From Weissella oryzae SG25 (GTDB lineage: Bacteria; Bacillota; Bacilli; Lactobacillales; Lactobacillaceae): a stretch of DNA of 64,000 nucleotides. The stretch covers positions 1-64,000 of the forward strand of contig NZ_DF820486.1 in assembly GCF_000691805.2 (NCBI RefSeq), written 5' to 3'. Positions 55,823 to 63,267 of this stretch are shown in pieces (position 1 is the stretch's first letter; each line of letters opens with the position of its first letter). The position numbers were made by a program, and so were the translations under genes. The notes beneath the pieces were generated by a model. The model worked only from the letters and a program-made list of their open reading frames with translations, was not told the DNA's origin and ran no database searches.

Positions 55823-57640
55823 TTACTTTGAAACGTCTTCAAAGTCACCATCAACAGTCTTATCATCACCCTTACCATCTTCAGCGGCTTGTGCCCCTTC
55901 TGCTGGTTGAGCTTGTTGATACAACTTAACGGCTAATTCTTGTGCGACCTTAGAAAGTTCGTCCTTCTTAGCCTTCATGTCCTCAAGGTTATCAGCTTCC
56001 TTGGCTGCCTTCAAGGCTTCCAAAGCATCTTGAACTGGCTTCTTATCATCATCACCAAGCTTGTCGCCAACATCTTCAAGCGTCTTTTCAGAACTAAAGA
56101 TCAATTGGTCAACTTCATTACGCAAATCTGCTTCGTCCTTACGAGCCTTATCAGCTTCTTCATTGGCCTTAGCATCATTCATCATGCGCTCAATTTCATC
56201 GTCAGACAAAGAACCTGAGCTTTGAATAGTAATCTTTTGTTCCTTGTTAGTGCCTAAGTCCTTGGCAGAAACTGAAACAATTCCGTTACGATCGATGTCA
56301 AACTTAACCTCGATTTGTGGAACACCACGAGGAGCAGCTGGAATATCAGCCAATTGGAAACGTCCCAAAGTCTTGTTGTCAGCAGCCATTGACCGCTCAC
56401 CTTGCAAAACGTGGATATCAACGGCTGGTTGATTGTCAGCAGCAGTTGAGAATACTTGTGACTTTGAAGTAGGGATAGTTGTATTACGATCAATCAACTT
56501 TGTGAAGACCCCACCCATTGTCTCGATTCCAAGTGATAGTGGCGTAACATCAAGCAAAACAACGTCCTTAACATCACCAGTAATCACACCACCTTGAACA
56601 GCGGCACCAAGGGCAACCGCCTCATCAGGGTTGATTGAGTGATCAGGCTCCTTACCAGTCAAAGCCTTAACAGACTCTTGGACTGCAGGGATACGTGTTG
56701 ATCCACCATTCAAGATAACCTTATCGATATCATTCAAGCTCAAACCGGCATCCTTCAAAGCAGCCTTAACAGGTCCTTCAGCGCGCTTAACCAAATCCAA
56801 AGTCATTTGATTAAATTGTGCCCGCGTCAAAGTCATTTGGATGTGCAATGGACCTTGGTCAGTTGCTGTGATAAATGGTAGGTCAATTGATGCTTCAGTT
56901 GCAGATGACAAAGTCTTCTTAGCCGTCTCAGCAGCATCCTTCAAACGTTGTAGGGCCATCTTATCTTGACCCAAGTCAACACCATTTTCCTTCTTAAACT
57001 CAGCAACAATCCAATCAATAATCTTTTGATCGAAATCATCACCACCAAGATGAGTGTCACCATTAGTTGAAAGAACTTCAAAGACACCATCACCTAATTC
57101 AAGGATAGAAACATCAAAAGTTCCACCACCCAAATCATAAACAAGAACCTTTTCATCCTTATCAAGCTTATCAAGTCCATAAGCCAATGCAGCAGCAGTT
57201 GGCTCGTTGATAATCCGTTCAACTTCCAAACCAGCAATCTTACCAGCATCCTTAGTTGCTTGACGTTGCGCATCGTTAAAGTAAGCTGGTACCGTGATAA
57301 CTGCCTTATCGACGGTCTCACCCAAGTAATCTTCAGCATATTGCTTGATGTATTGCAAAATCATTGCTGAGATTTCTTGTGGTGTGTATTCCTTACCGTT
57401 AGCCTTAACTTTGTAGCCGGCCTCACCCATGTGTGACTTAATTGAAATAATTGTCTCAGGGTTTGTGATAGCTTGACGCTTGGCAGTATCACCAACTTGT
57501 ACTTCACCATTCTTAAATGATACAGCAGATGGCGTTGTACGACCCCCATTTGGGTTAGTAATAATCTTTGGTTGTCCACCTTCAAGGACGGCAACGGCTG
57601 AATTTGTTGTTCCTAAATCAATACCAATAATCTTTGACAT
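55823..57640 (-). CDS. dnaK: Chaperone DnaK (Hsp70)
   Basis: A 605-residue Hsp70. ATPase domain begins [22 protein letters not shown], with [28 protein letters not shown] and [13 protein letters not shown]; the linker [15 protein letters not shown] leads to the substrate domain and a helical lid, ending in an acidic tail. Works with GrpE and DnaJ. The ATG at 57640 follows AGAGGTG. Controlled through CIRCE upstream of hrcA. Strong codon bias. Confidence 0.97.
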   Translation of the reverse strand: MSKIIGIDLGTTNSAVAVLEGGQPKIITNPNGGRTTPSAVSFKNGEVQVGDTAKRQAITNPETIISIKSHMGEAGYKVKANGKEYTPQEISAMILQYIKQYAEDYLGETVDKAVITVPAYFNDAQRQATKDAGKIAGLEVERIINEPTAAALAYGLDKLDKDEKVLVYDLGGGTFDVSILELGDGVFEVLSTNGDTHLGGDDFDQKIIDWIVAEFKKENGVDLGQDKMALQRLKDAAETAKKTLSSATEASIDLPFITATDQGPLHIQMTLTRAQFNQMTLDLVKRAEGPVKAALKDAGLSLNDIDKVILNGGSTRIPAVQESVKALTGKEPDHSINPDEAVALGAAVQGGVITGDVKDVVLLDVTPLSLGIETMGGVFTKLIDRNTTIPTSKSQVFSTAADNQPAVDIHVLQGERSMAADNKTLGRFQLADIPAAPRGVPQIEVKFDIDRNGIVSVSAKDLGTNKEQKITIQSSGSLSDDEIERMMNDAKANEEADKARKDEADLRNEVDQLIFSSEKTLEDVGDKLGDDDKKPVQDALEALKAAKEADNLEDMKAKKDELSKVAQELAVKLYQQAQPAEGAQAAEDGKGDDKTVDGDFEDVSK

Positions 57641-57670
57641 AATTAGCACCTCTAATTTTTTATTCTTATT

Positions 57671-58210
57671 TTAGTTATATACTGCAACCATTGCTGGTCG
57701 GATTACACGATCAGCTAATACGTAGCCCTTTTGAAGAACCGATGCAATCGTGTCAGCTGGATGTTGATCATCCGCAGGTACTGACTGAATTGCTTGGTGG
57801 AAGTTAGGGTCAAATGGTTCACCAACAGCACCAACCGTCTTTATCCCATTTTCTTCTAAGGCATTACCTAGGGTCTTAAAGACCATCTCAACCCCAGTTT
57901 TAATTTGTTGCGCCGCTTCGTCGTTTACTTCAACTTGCAAAGCTCGTTCCAAATTATCAACGGCTGGCAAAATTGACTTTGCTAGACCGGCAGCCGCAAA
58001 CTTTACAGCCTGTGCCTGTTCACGCTCAGACCGTACCTTGATGTTTTGCATCTCGGCCCGGGCACGTAAAAACTTGTCTTCTGCTGCAGCTAATTTTGCT
58101 TCAAGGTCGGCAATTTGGTCGATATCTTCAACAACTTCAGTTGCTGCTACATCTTCAACCGCCTCAGCTGCCATCTCTTCTTCTGCTGGACTATTCTTAT
58201 TTTCTGCCAT
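57671..58210 (-). CDS. grpE: Nucleotide exchange factor GrpE
   Basis: A 179-residue DnaK exchange factor: acidic N-terminus, long coiled-coil helix (about 30-90, LEAKLAAAEDKFLRARAEMQN in parts), then the beta domain with GVEMVFKTLGNALEENGIKTV, PFDPNFHQAI and VLQKGYVLADRVIRPAMV. 16 bases after hrcA. Confidence 0.95.
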   Translation of the reverse strand: MAENKNSPAEEEMAAEAVEDVAATEVVEDIDQIADLEAKLAAAEDKFLRARAEMQNIKVRSEREQAQAVKFAAAGLAKSILPAVDNLERALQVEVNDEAAQQIKTGVEMVFKTLGNALEENGIKTVGAVGEPFDPNFHQAIQSVPADDQHPADTIASVLQKGYVLADRVIRPAMVAVYN

Positions 58211-58226
58211 GTAACACCTCTATTTT

Positions 58227-59252
58227 CTAATGATAGTAAGCAAATATTTTTTGAGCGAGAGCTTGCCGGAAAGTATCAACAATTGTGATGATTTCCCCGT
58301 ACGGCATATTAGTTGGACCTAAAATAGCTAAGGCTCCCATACCTAATTGCGGTACACGGTAAGTCGCTGAAACCAAACTATAAGGAGCCAGCAAACTCAA
58401 ACTATTCTCATCACCAATCTGAATCATCACGCCCTCATTTGCATTCGTAATGATTTTGCGCATCGCTACTGGATTTTCCAACAATTGATAAAGTTGCTTA
58501 ATATCGAGCAGTTTTTTATCATCTGAAAAATCCAATAAATTCAAACGACCACCAGTGAAGACTAAATCACGGATTGAACGTGCCAAAACATCCCCAAATA
58601 ATTGTAAGAAGGCCATCGGCGTCCTAATCATCCGTTCCATCTTTAATGGAAGATCGCCCGACAGGGTCATCAAAATTTCCCTTACTGGCTGATTCACCAA
58701 CGTCTCATTGATGTAGCGCACCATGCTACTCAAATCATCAAGTGATGTTCTCGTCGGTAGTTGGAAGCTCTGACTGGTTACTTGACCATCACTATTAACA
58801 ATAATTGCCATGACCTGATTGTTATTTAACGGTACTAATCTGAAACCAGATAACCGTACGTCTAACACTTCTGGCTTTAAGGCAAAAACCGTAAACCCGG
58901 TCAAATTAGCCATTTCATGAACCATCCGATCTATCAAGTCATCAATCTGCTGAAAATTACGTTCAAAAACGTGATTTAACGCACTTTGAATTTCTTGATC
59001 GAGCCCCGGCTCACGTAGCAACTCATCAACATAGTAACGATAACCCATTTGTGATGGCACCCGACCAGAAGAGGTGTGCTCTTTTTGTAATAGCCCATCC
59101 TCTTCTAAAGAAGCCATTTCATTACGGATTGTTGCTGTTGAAACCGCTAAATCCAATTCACTCAATAAGCGCTTTGAACCAACTGCTTTACCAGATCGAA
59201 CGTAGTCTCGAATAATCGCCGCTAAGATTAATTTTTGCCGATCCGTTAACAT
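58227..59252 (-). CDS. hrcA: Heat-inducible repressor HrcA
   Basis: A 341-residue repressor: N-terminal winged helix (LTDRQKLILAAIIRDYVRSGKAVGSKRLL in parts, then VSTATIRNEMASLEEDGLL) and a GAF-like domain closing with GPTNMPYGEII. It binds the CIRCE boxes at its own promoter and needs GroE to stay active. The ATG at 59252 follows AAGGAGGAAG; a longer frame to 59339 crosses the promoter and is rejected. Confidence 0.95.
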   Translation of the reverse strand: MLTDRQKLILAAIIRDYVRSGKAVGSKRLLSELDLAVSTATIRNEMASLEEDGLLQKEHTSSGRVPSQMGYRYYVDELLREPGLDQEIQSALNHVFERNFQQIDDLIDRMVHEMANLTGFTVFALKPEVLDVRLSGFRLVPLNNNQVMAIIVNSDGQVTSQSFQLPTRTSLDDLSSMVRYINETLVNQPVREILMTLSGDLPLKMERMIRTPMAFLQLFGDVLARSIRDLVFTGGRLNLLDFSDDKKLLDIKQLYQLLENPVAMRKIITNANEGVMIQIGDENSLSLLAPYSLVSATYRVPQLGMGALAILGPTNMPYGEIITIVDTFRQALAQKIFAYYH

Positions 59253-59263
59253 ACGCTTCCTCC

Positions 59264-59290
59264 TTAGCACTCTTATCAACTTCGTGCTAA
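59264..59290. promoter_or_regulatory. CIRCE box 1 (downstream of -10)
   Basis: TTAGCACTC-N9-TCGTGCTAA: left arm perfect, right arm 7 of 9 to the consensus GAGTGCTAA. Lies between the -10 and the hrcA start. Confidence 0.9.
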
Positions 59291-59298
59291 CGATTATT

Positions 59299-59327
59299 AT
59301 AATACACAGTTGGAAAACAAAAGTCAA
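59299..59327 (-). promoter_or_regulatory. Promoter of the hrcA operon
   Basis: Minus-strand TTGACT (59322-59327) and TATTAT (59299-59304), 17-base spacer, framed by two CIRCE boxes. Confidence 0.8.
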
Positions 59328-59332
59328 CCTTT

Positions 59333-59359
59333 TTAGCACTTTATTTTAAAGAGTGCTAA
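59333..59359. promoter_or_regulatory. CIRCE box 2 (upstream of -35)
   Basis: TTAGCACTT-N9-GAGTGCTAA: 17 of 18 arm bases fit the consensus. Lies directly upstream of the -35. Confidence 0.93.
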
Positions 59360-59365
59360 AAAATG

Positions 59366-59399
59366 AAAATCGCTGGATAGAATCACTATCCAACGATTA
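59366..59399 (-). terminator. Terminator of the lysis cassette
   Basis: Minus-strand AATCG.TGGATAGTG/..CTATCCA.CGATT stem followed by TTTTC and six T, 12 bases after the lysin stop, next to CIRCE box 2. Confidence 0.8.
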
Positions 59400-59411
59400 A
59401 CTACATAATTA

Positions 59412-60428
59412 TTATGCACCTAGTAATGCCAGTGCATTAAACCAAATCAAGCCATAACCAACAAAGTTTATGCCAACTGCTCCAGTAGCCAAATCGTACT
59501 GGTCAATTTTCCCATGATTATAGCCGGCTTCAAAGGCTACCATAGCTCCTGGTTGAACATTATTATTGTCACCACCATCAACACGACTAATAATTTGTAA
59601 TGGAATGCCATTTTTAGTCCAATCAAAGCCCATACCGTTAATTTCTACTCCAGCTAGCGCATAATTGGCAAATTGCCAAATACCATTACTGAATTGAACA
59701 GCATCAACACGTATGGGATTATATGCCGTATACAGGCCACCGACTTGTTGAAATTGTTCAATTGCCGAACTAGCTGTAATCTGCGATACCACCTTATCTG
59801 CTAACACAACTTGACTGCCCTGCACATATTTATGCCAAGCTGTTGCGTCCATATAAGCTAGATCCAGGTCCAAATCACCAACGTAACCTGGCAAATCACC
59901 GTTAGCACTATATTGATATAATACTGGTCCAGCTGACCAAGCTCCCCAGCCACTATCATCTGACCAAGGCGCACTTTGATAGCCAGTTGAAACGGTCGAA
60001 GCATACTGGGCACTCCATAATGCATAATCAACTGCAACTGGTGCCCAATCAAATTGGTGGATGGTTGACTTGCTCATATAAATCAATGGGGCTACCCCAG
60101 TAACCGTTCTAACATGATCTAAAAATTGTTTAGCTCCAGCTACACCTAAGGTCAGTGCTTGGGCCTCAAAATCTAACACTAGCAAAACTTGCCCAATATA
60201 TTCCTGACTTTGACTAATAAAGTAATCGGCTTGTTCAATTGGGTTATCTGCCGTCATAAAATGATAGATACCGAGTAACCGTCCCAGAGCTTTTGCCTGC
60301 TGAAAATGTTGGTCAGCACTAGGATTCACATAATGAATTCCTTCTGTTGTTTTAATGATGACAAAATCAGTGGCAACCTGCTCAAGATTTAAAAGAGCTT
60401 GATAATTTGAAATATCAATGCCGTTCAT
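59412..60428 (-). CDS. GH25 phage-type endolysin (muramidase)
   Basis: A 338-residue lysozyme cleaving peptidoglycan glycan strands. The GH25 barrel fills about 1-205: GIDISNYQ (Asp5), VIIKTTEG, LVLDFEAQ (D86-x-E88), YALWSAQYAS and VLYQYSANGDLPG. Residues about 215-338 form a second domain, probably a wall-binding module, not recognised. No signal peptide, so release depends on the holin just upstream, whose gene overlaps by 14 bases. Last gene of a four-gene lysis operon. No sign of decay. Confidence 0.9.
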   Translation of the reverse strand: MNGIDISNYQALLNLEQVATDFVIIKTTEGIHYVNPSADQHFQQAKALGRLLGIYHFMTADNPIEQADYFISQSQEYIGQVLLVLDFEAQALTLGVAGAKQFLDHVRTVTGVAPLIYMSKSTIHQFDWAPVAVDYALWSAQYASTVSTGYQSAPWSDDSGWGAWSAGPVLYQYSANGDLPGYVGDLDLDLAYMDATAWHKYVQGSQVVLADKVVSQITASSAIEQFQQVGGLYTAYNPIRVDAVQFSNGIWQFANYALAGVEINGMGFDWTKNGIPLQIISRVDGGDNNNVQPGAMVAFEAGYNHGKIDQYDLATGAVGINFVGYGLIWFNALALLGA

Positions 60429-60738
60429 TTGATAACACCTCCGTTTGAGTCAACGTTTTAATTGCCCAATTAACTCCTGCTGAAACTTGTTCTGCACTGA
60501 AGCGCTTTGCTAAGTGATTGGCTGCTAGCCGATCATTTAAAATAGCTGCCGCACGCTCATAATTAGTTTGAGTATGCGGTAATGCCAAAGCCAATTCAGC
60601 CGCCTGAAGCGCCCATGTTTCAAACATTTGTAAATTTTTATTTTTCGTTTGTGCTCGTAGTAACTTAATAATAAAAATTGCCAGCGCCAACAAAATATTA
60701 CTATTAAATAACATCAGCAAAAAATCATCAATCTTCAT
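60415..60738 (-). CDS. Phage holin, LLH family
   Basis: A 107-residue protein with one N-terminal membrane helix (about 11-29, FNSNILLALAIFIIKLLR) and a helical cytosolic part (about 35-100) ending in NWAIKTLTQTE, the arrangement of the LLH (superfamily 6) holins. It should form membrane lesions that release the GH25 lysin. It overlaps the lysin gene by 14 bases and its upstream neighbour by 11. Confidence 0.8.
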   Translation of the reverse strand: MKIDDFLLMLFNSNILLALAIFIIKLLRAQTKNKNLQMFETWALQAAELALALPHTQTNYERAAAILNDRLAANHLAKRFSAEQVSAGVNWAIKTLTQTEVLSNERH

Positions 60739-61102
60739 CTAATCCTCCTCGCACTGTTTCATTTTCAATATACTGTTTGACCTTCTCAGTCATATAACTA
60801 TTGCCACCAAGCAACTTATATTCTGCATAAATTTTCGCCACAATTTTGCTACCATAATCATGGTCAATCGCCAAATTTAATTCCGTACGAATTTCTCTTA
60901 GCTTCAATTCCCGAAACTCACGGGACAACTTTAAATTCGCTTTTTTGTGTATCTTGGCATTAGAACCAATTGTTGCGGCAGCAGAAGCAATAATTGTCAC
61001 AACTCCCACAACAAAACCCTGAAACGCTTCATCTGTCACCAACCTAGAAAGTGATTTTAAAGAAAACATCATAAAAATCGTTAAATATTGAATGGTTATC
61101 AT
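60728..61102 (-). CDS. Small membrane protein in the lysis cassette (possible second holin/antiholin)
   Basis: A 124-residue protein with a first hydrophobic stretch (about 1-12), a membrane helix (about 28-48, GFVVGVVTIIASAAATIG) and a charged helical tail. The family is not recognised; position ahead of the holin suggests a holin partner. The start is odd: GGAG abuts the first ATG with no spacer, and the next ATGs are 30 bases on. An ATT nine bases downstream would have ideal spacing but is a rare start. Start is therefore unsure. Confidence 0.6.
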   Translation of the reverse strand: MITIQYLTIFMMFSLKSLSRLVTDEAFQGFVVGVVTIIASAAATIGSNAKIHKKANLKLSREFRELKLREIRTELNLAIDHDYGSKIVAKIYAEYKLLGGNSYMTEKVKQYIENETVRGGLDED

Positions 61103-61429
61103 CTCCTTTGATTGATTACTTCCGGTTTACATTTTCACTCAACAAATTCATCAGTTATTACTAATATTCTTTAATTCAAATAGGTAAAACTTAATCAAAT
61201 AATATAGTGCTTCCTTAATAGCAGGTCTAGTTTATATCACTATCATATTTTTTCTAACTAACTTCCGTAGCCATAACTCTAGCATCATTTAAATAACTAT
61301 TTATGAATCATTGGTTAATTATTAAAGCCATTGCTCGGTATTCACTCCCCCTTCAACGTACTAATTATATAACCGGTTAATACAGTCATCTTACCTTGCT
61401 TTATCTCGCAAGAACCACTCGACGATTGA
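61103..61429. other. 327-base leader of the lysis cassette
   Basis: No gene longer than about 18 codons. On the minus strand there is a perfect -10 TATAAT (61364-61369) directly behind a 10-base palindrome TAACCGGTTA (61370-61379), with no good -35. That is what an activator-dependent late promoter could look like, with the ArpU-like protein as activator. The rest is AT-rich. Confidence 0.4.
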
Positions 61430-61822
61430 CTAATTTCTTATCATTTTTCTTGCAGTAAATTCTTTATCAACTTGCTGTTTACCAATCGGCAATAGAATAA
61501 ATAATTCAGTGAAATCACTGATTGCCCGTCGTTTATAACGATAAAATGTTGCCGTTGATTCGAACCCTAAACGTTCTAAAATTTGCATATCCGCCAATCT
61601 ATCAATATAAGCTAACTCTAAAATCCGTGTCTCTTGCTCAGGAATGACTGCAAAAATATCTTGAACTATGTCCCAAATTTTGACTGCTTCATTATATTTT
61701 GTCATTTGTGGTTTATCTAAAACTAAATCAAGATTATCAGCAAGTTTTGCTAATTGAACAATCTTGACTAAATCTTTTTTTAGCCAGATACGTACAGTTT
61801 TTACTTCGTCCGCTTCTATCAT
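61430..61822 (-). CDS. ArpU/RinA-like phage transcription regulator
   Basis: A 130-residue protein with a sigma-70-region-4-like helix-turn-helix at about 70-110: EQETRILELAYIDRLADMQILERLGF in parts, then STATFYRYKRRAISDF. This is the form of ArpU-family late-gene regulators found just before packaging or lysis genes in phages of lactic bacteria. Ribosome site GAGGGG at good spacing. Divergent from the repressor gene; no packaging genes follow, only the lysis cassette. Confidence 0.78.
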   Translation of the reverse strand: MIEADEVKTVRIWLKKDLVKIVQLAKLADNLDLVLDKPQMTKYNEAVKIWDIVQDIFAVIPEQETRILELAYIDRLADMQILERLGFESTATFYRYKRRAISDFTELFILLPIGKQQVDKEFTARKMIRN

Positions 61823-61848
61823 CTCTAAACCCCTCTATCCTTTTGACT

Positions 61849-61952
61849 GGTTAAACTAAATCTTTTGAGTTAAACTTGTAAAAGTTGCTTTAAATCAATC
61901 AAGTTAAAACTAACTTAATTATAAAATTAACTAAATAAATTTAATTTGTCAA
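61849..61952. promoter_or_regulatory. Divergent operator region with repeated GTTAA(A)CT motifs
   Basis: Between the ArpU-like and repressor genes: AGTT-A-AACT (61868-61876), AAGTTA-AAAC-TAACTT (61901-61916, perfect inverted repeat), plus half-sites GGTTAAACT (61849-61857), AATTAACT (61926-61933) and GTCAACT (61948-61954). They are likely repressor sites. A minus-strand TTGACA is also present (61945-61950). Confidence 0.5.
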
Positions 61953-61982
61953 CTAAAATAATTTATAAGGGTGGTTTAATCG

Positions 61983-62330
61983 ATGGATATCTACGAACGT
62001 ATTTATACAACTAGTCACGCCCGCGGTCTATCAATCAAGCAATTAGCTGACCGAGTGGGTATTAGTGATGCAACAATTTATACTTGGAAACGCAAAGGCA
62101 AGCCAAACGGGGCTACAATTCAAAAAATCGCCAACGAGTTACAGGTAAGTAGTGATTATTTACTAGGCGCTAGCGATAAAAGTTTGCGCGATACTTCCCA
62201 GCCAATTGACCTATACTATGTAGCTGATGAAGAAAGAGACAGCCTCCTTAGCGCCAACGGCCAAGCAATCAGCGATGATGACTGGCACATTATTAAAGCA
62301 ATTTTAGCAAAGTATCCCAGAAAGGATTAA
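61983..62330 (+). CDS. Xre-family phage-type repressor
   Basis: A 115-residue protein: HTH_3/Xre domain at about 4-62 (LSIKQLADRVGISDATIYTWKRKG in parts, then IANELQVSSDYLLG) and a short tail. It has no self-cleaving domain, so induction would need another trigger; the next gene is an ImmA/IrrE peptidase, the usual partner that cleaves such repressors. Ribosome site AAGGGTGG. Divergent from the lysis operon. Confidence 0.88.
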   Translation: MDIYERIYTTSHARGLSIKQLADRVGISDATIYTWKRKGKPNGATIQKIANELQVSSDYLLGASDKSLRDTSQPIDLYYVADEERDSLLSANGQAISDDDWHIIKAILAKYPRKD

Positions 62331-62335
62331 ATTCA

Positions 62336-62734
62336 ATGAATAAATCCGATATTATTGCCGATATTTTGCATCATATACGAGAAGCTGGCTGGCACTATGA
62401 AATTACTGATAACTTAAGTCCTCAACTCCACGCTTTTATTGACCCCGAACGTAGACTAGCAATTTTTAATCGGCAAACGGCATCCATCGCTGATTATATC
62501 CATGAAGAAGTACACATTGAATTAGCTCATAATGGTCGTTTAAACTGGACTAACGGCAACGATGAACGAAACCCCCACGAAACTGAAGCAAACGCTGAGA
62601 TGATTAGCCGTATTGTTAATTTTCAAATTCAAAATGATTGGCCCTTAGATGTTTATACCATTATGACTTGGTACGGTATCCCGCCCTTTCTAGAATCTTA
62701 TTTAATCGAAGAATTAACGCGTCAACACCAATAA
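62336..62734 (+). CDS. ImmA/IrrE-family metallopeptidase
   Basis: A 132-residue zinc peptidase with HEEVHIELAH (H56-E57-x-x-H60) and a following HETEANAEMISR carrying the third ligand. ImmA of Bacillus ICEBs1 and phage homologues cleave the neighbouring Xre repressor on induction. It starts 5 bases after the repressor stop; ribosome site AAGGATTAAA is inside the repressor gene end. N-terminal residues about 1-35 are helical. Confidence 0.9.
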   Translation: MNKSDIIADILHHIREAGWHYEITDNLSPQLHAFIDPERRLAIFNRQTASIADYIHEEVHIELAHNGRLNWTNGNDERNPHETEANAEMISRIVNFQIQNDWPLDVYTIMTWYGIPPFLESYLIEELTRQHQ

Positions 62735-62803
62735 AACAGCTTATTGCCTTCATTACTATCAGAGAATTAATCATTCTTTTTCATTGCAATAAATATATCC
62801 ACC

Positions 62804-62850
62804 AAAAAAGCGCATCCTTTTGTTATTAATAACAAAAGGATGCGCTTTTA
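62804..62850 (+). terminator. Terminator of the repressor/ImmA operon
   Basis: A 36-base perfect palindrome (62810-62845, GCGCATCCTTTTGTTATT and its complement) with six A before and four T after; works in both directions. Confidence 0.92.
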
Positions 62851-63267
62851 TCTATATTCGAGGCATTAAACTCCCCCATGACTAAAGTCACGGGAATTGG
62901 CGCTTAGAATTACGATAACTTTAGGTAATATTCTACAATGGAACTCAGTTATCCAAAGCACAGTCATTTTGCAAACTCAGATTAATACGCAAATGGTTAA
63001 TCCTTATATAGTTTTTATAGATGGCATAAGTCTGTTTGCCACATAGTTACCAATTTTTAAAGTTTGGCCTGCAATCTTTGAATGGTATTCAATCTAGCAT
63101 TAATGCATCGAGTTTTCAGCCTACTTATGGGCGAAAAATTGTATCGCTACATCATAAATTAGCCTAAGATATCCTTGTACCATCCAATCCTGTAGAATGA
63201 CCTAAACCAGAGCGGTGAACCAAACTAGCTGTACAAAAATTACAAGATTTAAGCAATTCTACTAAAC
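62851..63267. other. Intergenic DNA with degenerate reading frames
   Basis: No intact gene. It holds an IS200/IS605-like end (next entry) and decayed sequence; all frames are broken by stops. Confidence 0.5.
62871..62970 (-). mobile_element. Remnant of an IS200/IS605-family element end
   Basis: The subterminal hairpin CCATGACTAAAGTCACGGG (62886-62904) is typical of IS605-type ends. On the minus strand the frame entering it reads ...SANSRDFSHGGV-stop, as in tails of lactobacillar TnpB frames. Upstream the frame is interrupted, and no tnpA or tnpB is present. Confidence 0.45.

Noticed and set aside
61250..61345. Short ORFs in the lysis leader (7 and 18 codons) as phage small genes
   Set aside because: Too short, and the frames stop at once; no family motif is visible.
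59366..62850. attL/attR sites flanking the lysis module
   Set aside because: I found no direct repeat at both ends that exceeds chance length; the terminators at the ends are unrelated to each other.
62804..62850. 36-base palindrome as a phage attachment or CRISPR repeat
   Set aside because: A single copy with A and T runs on its flanks is a bidirectional terminator.
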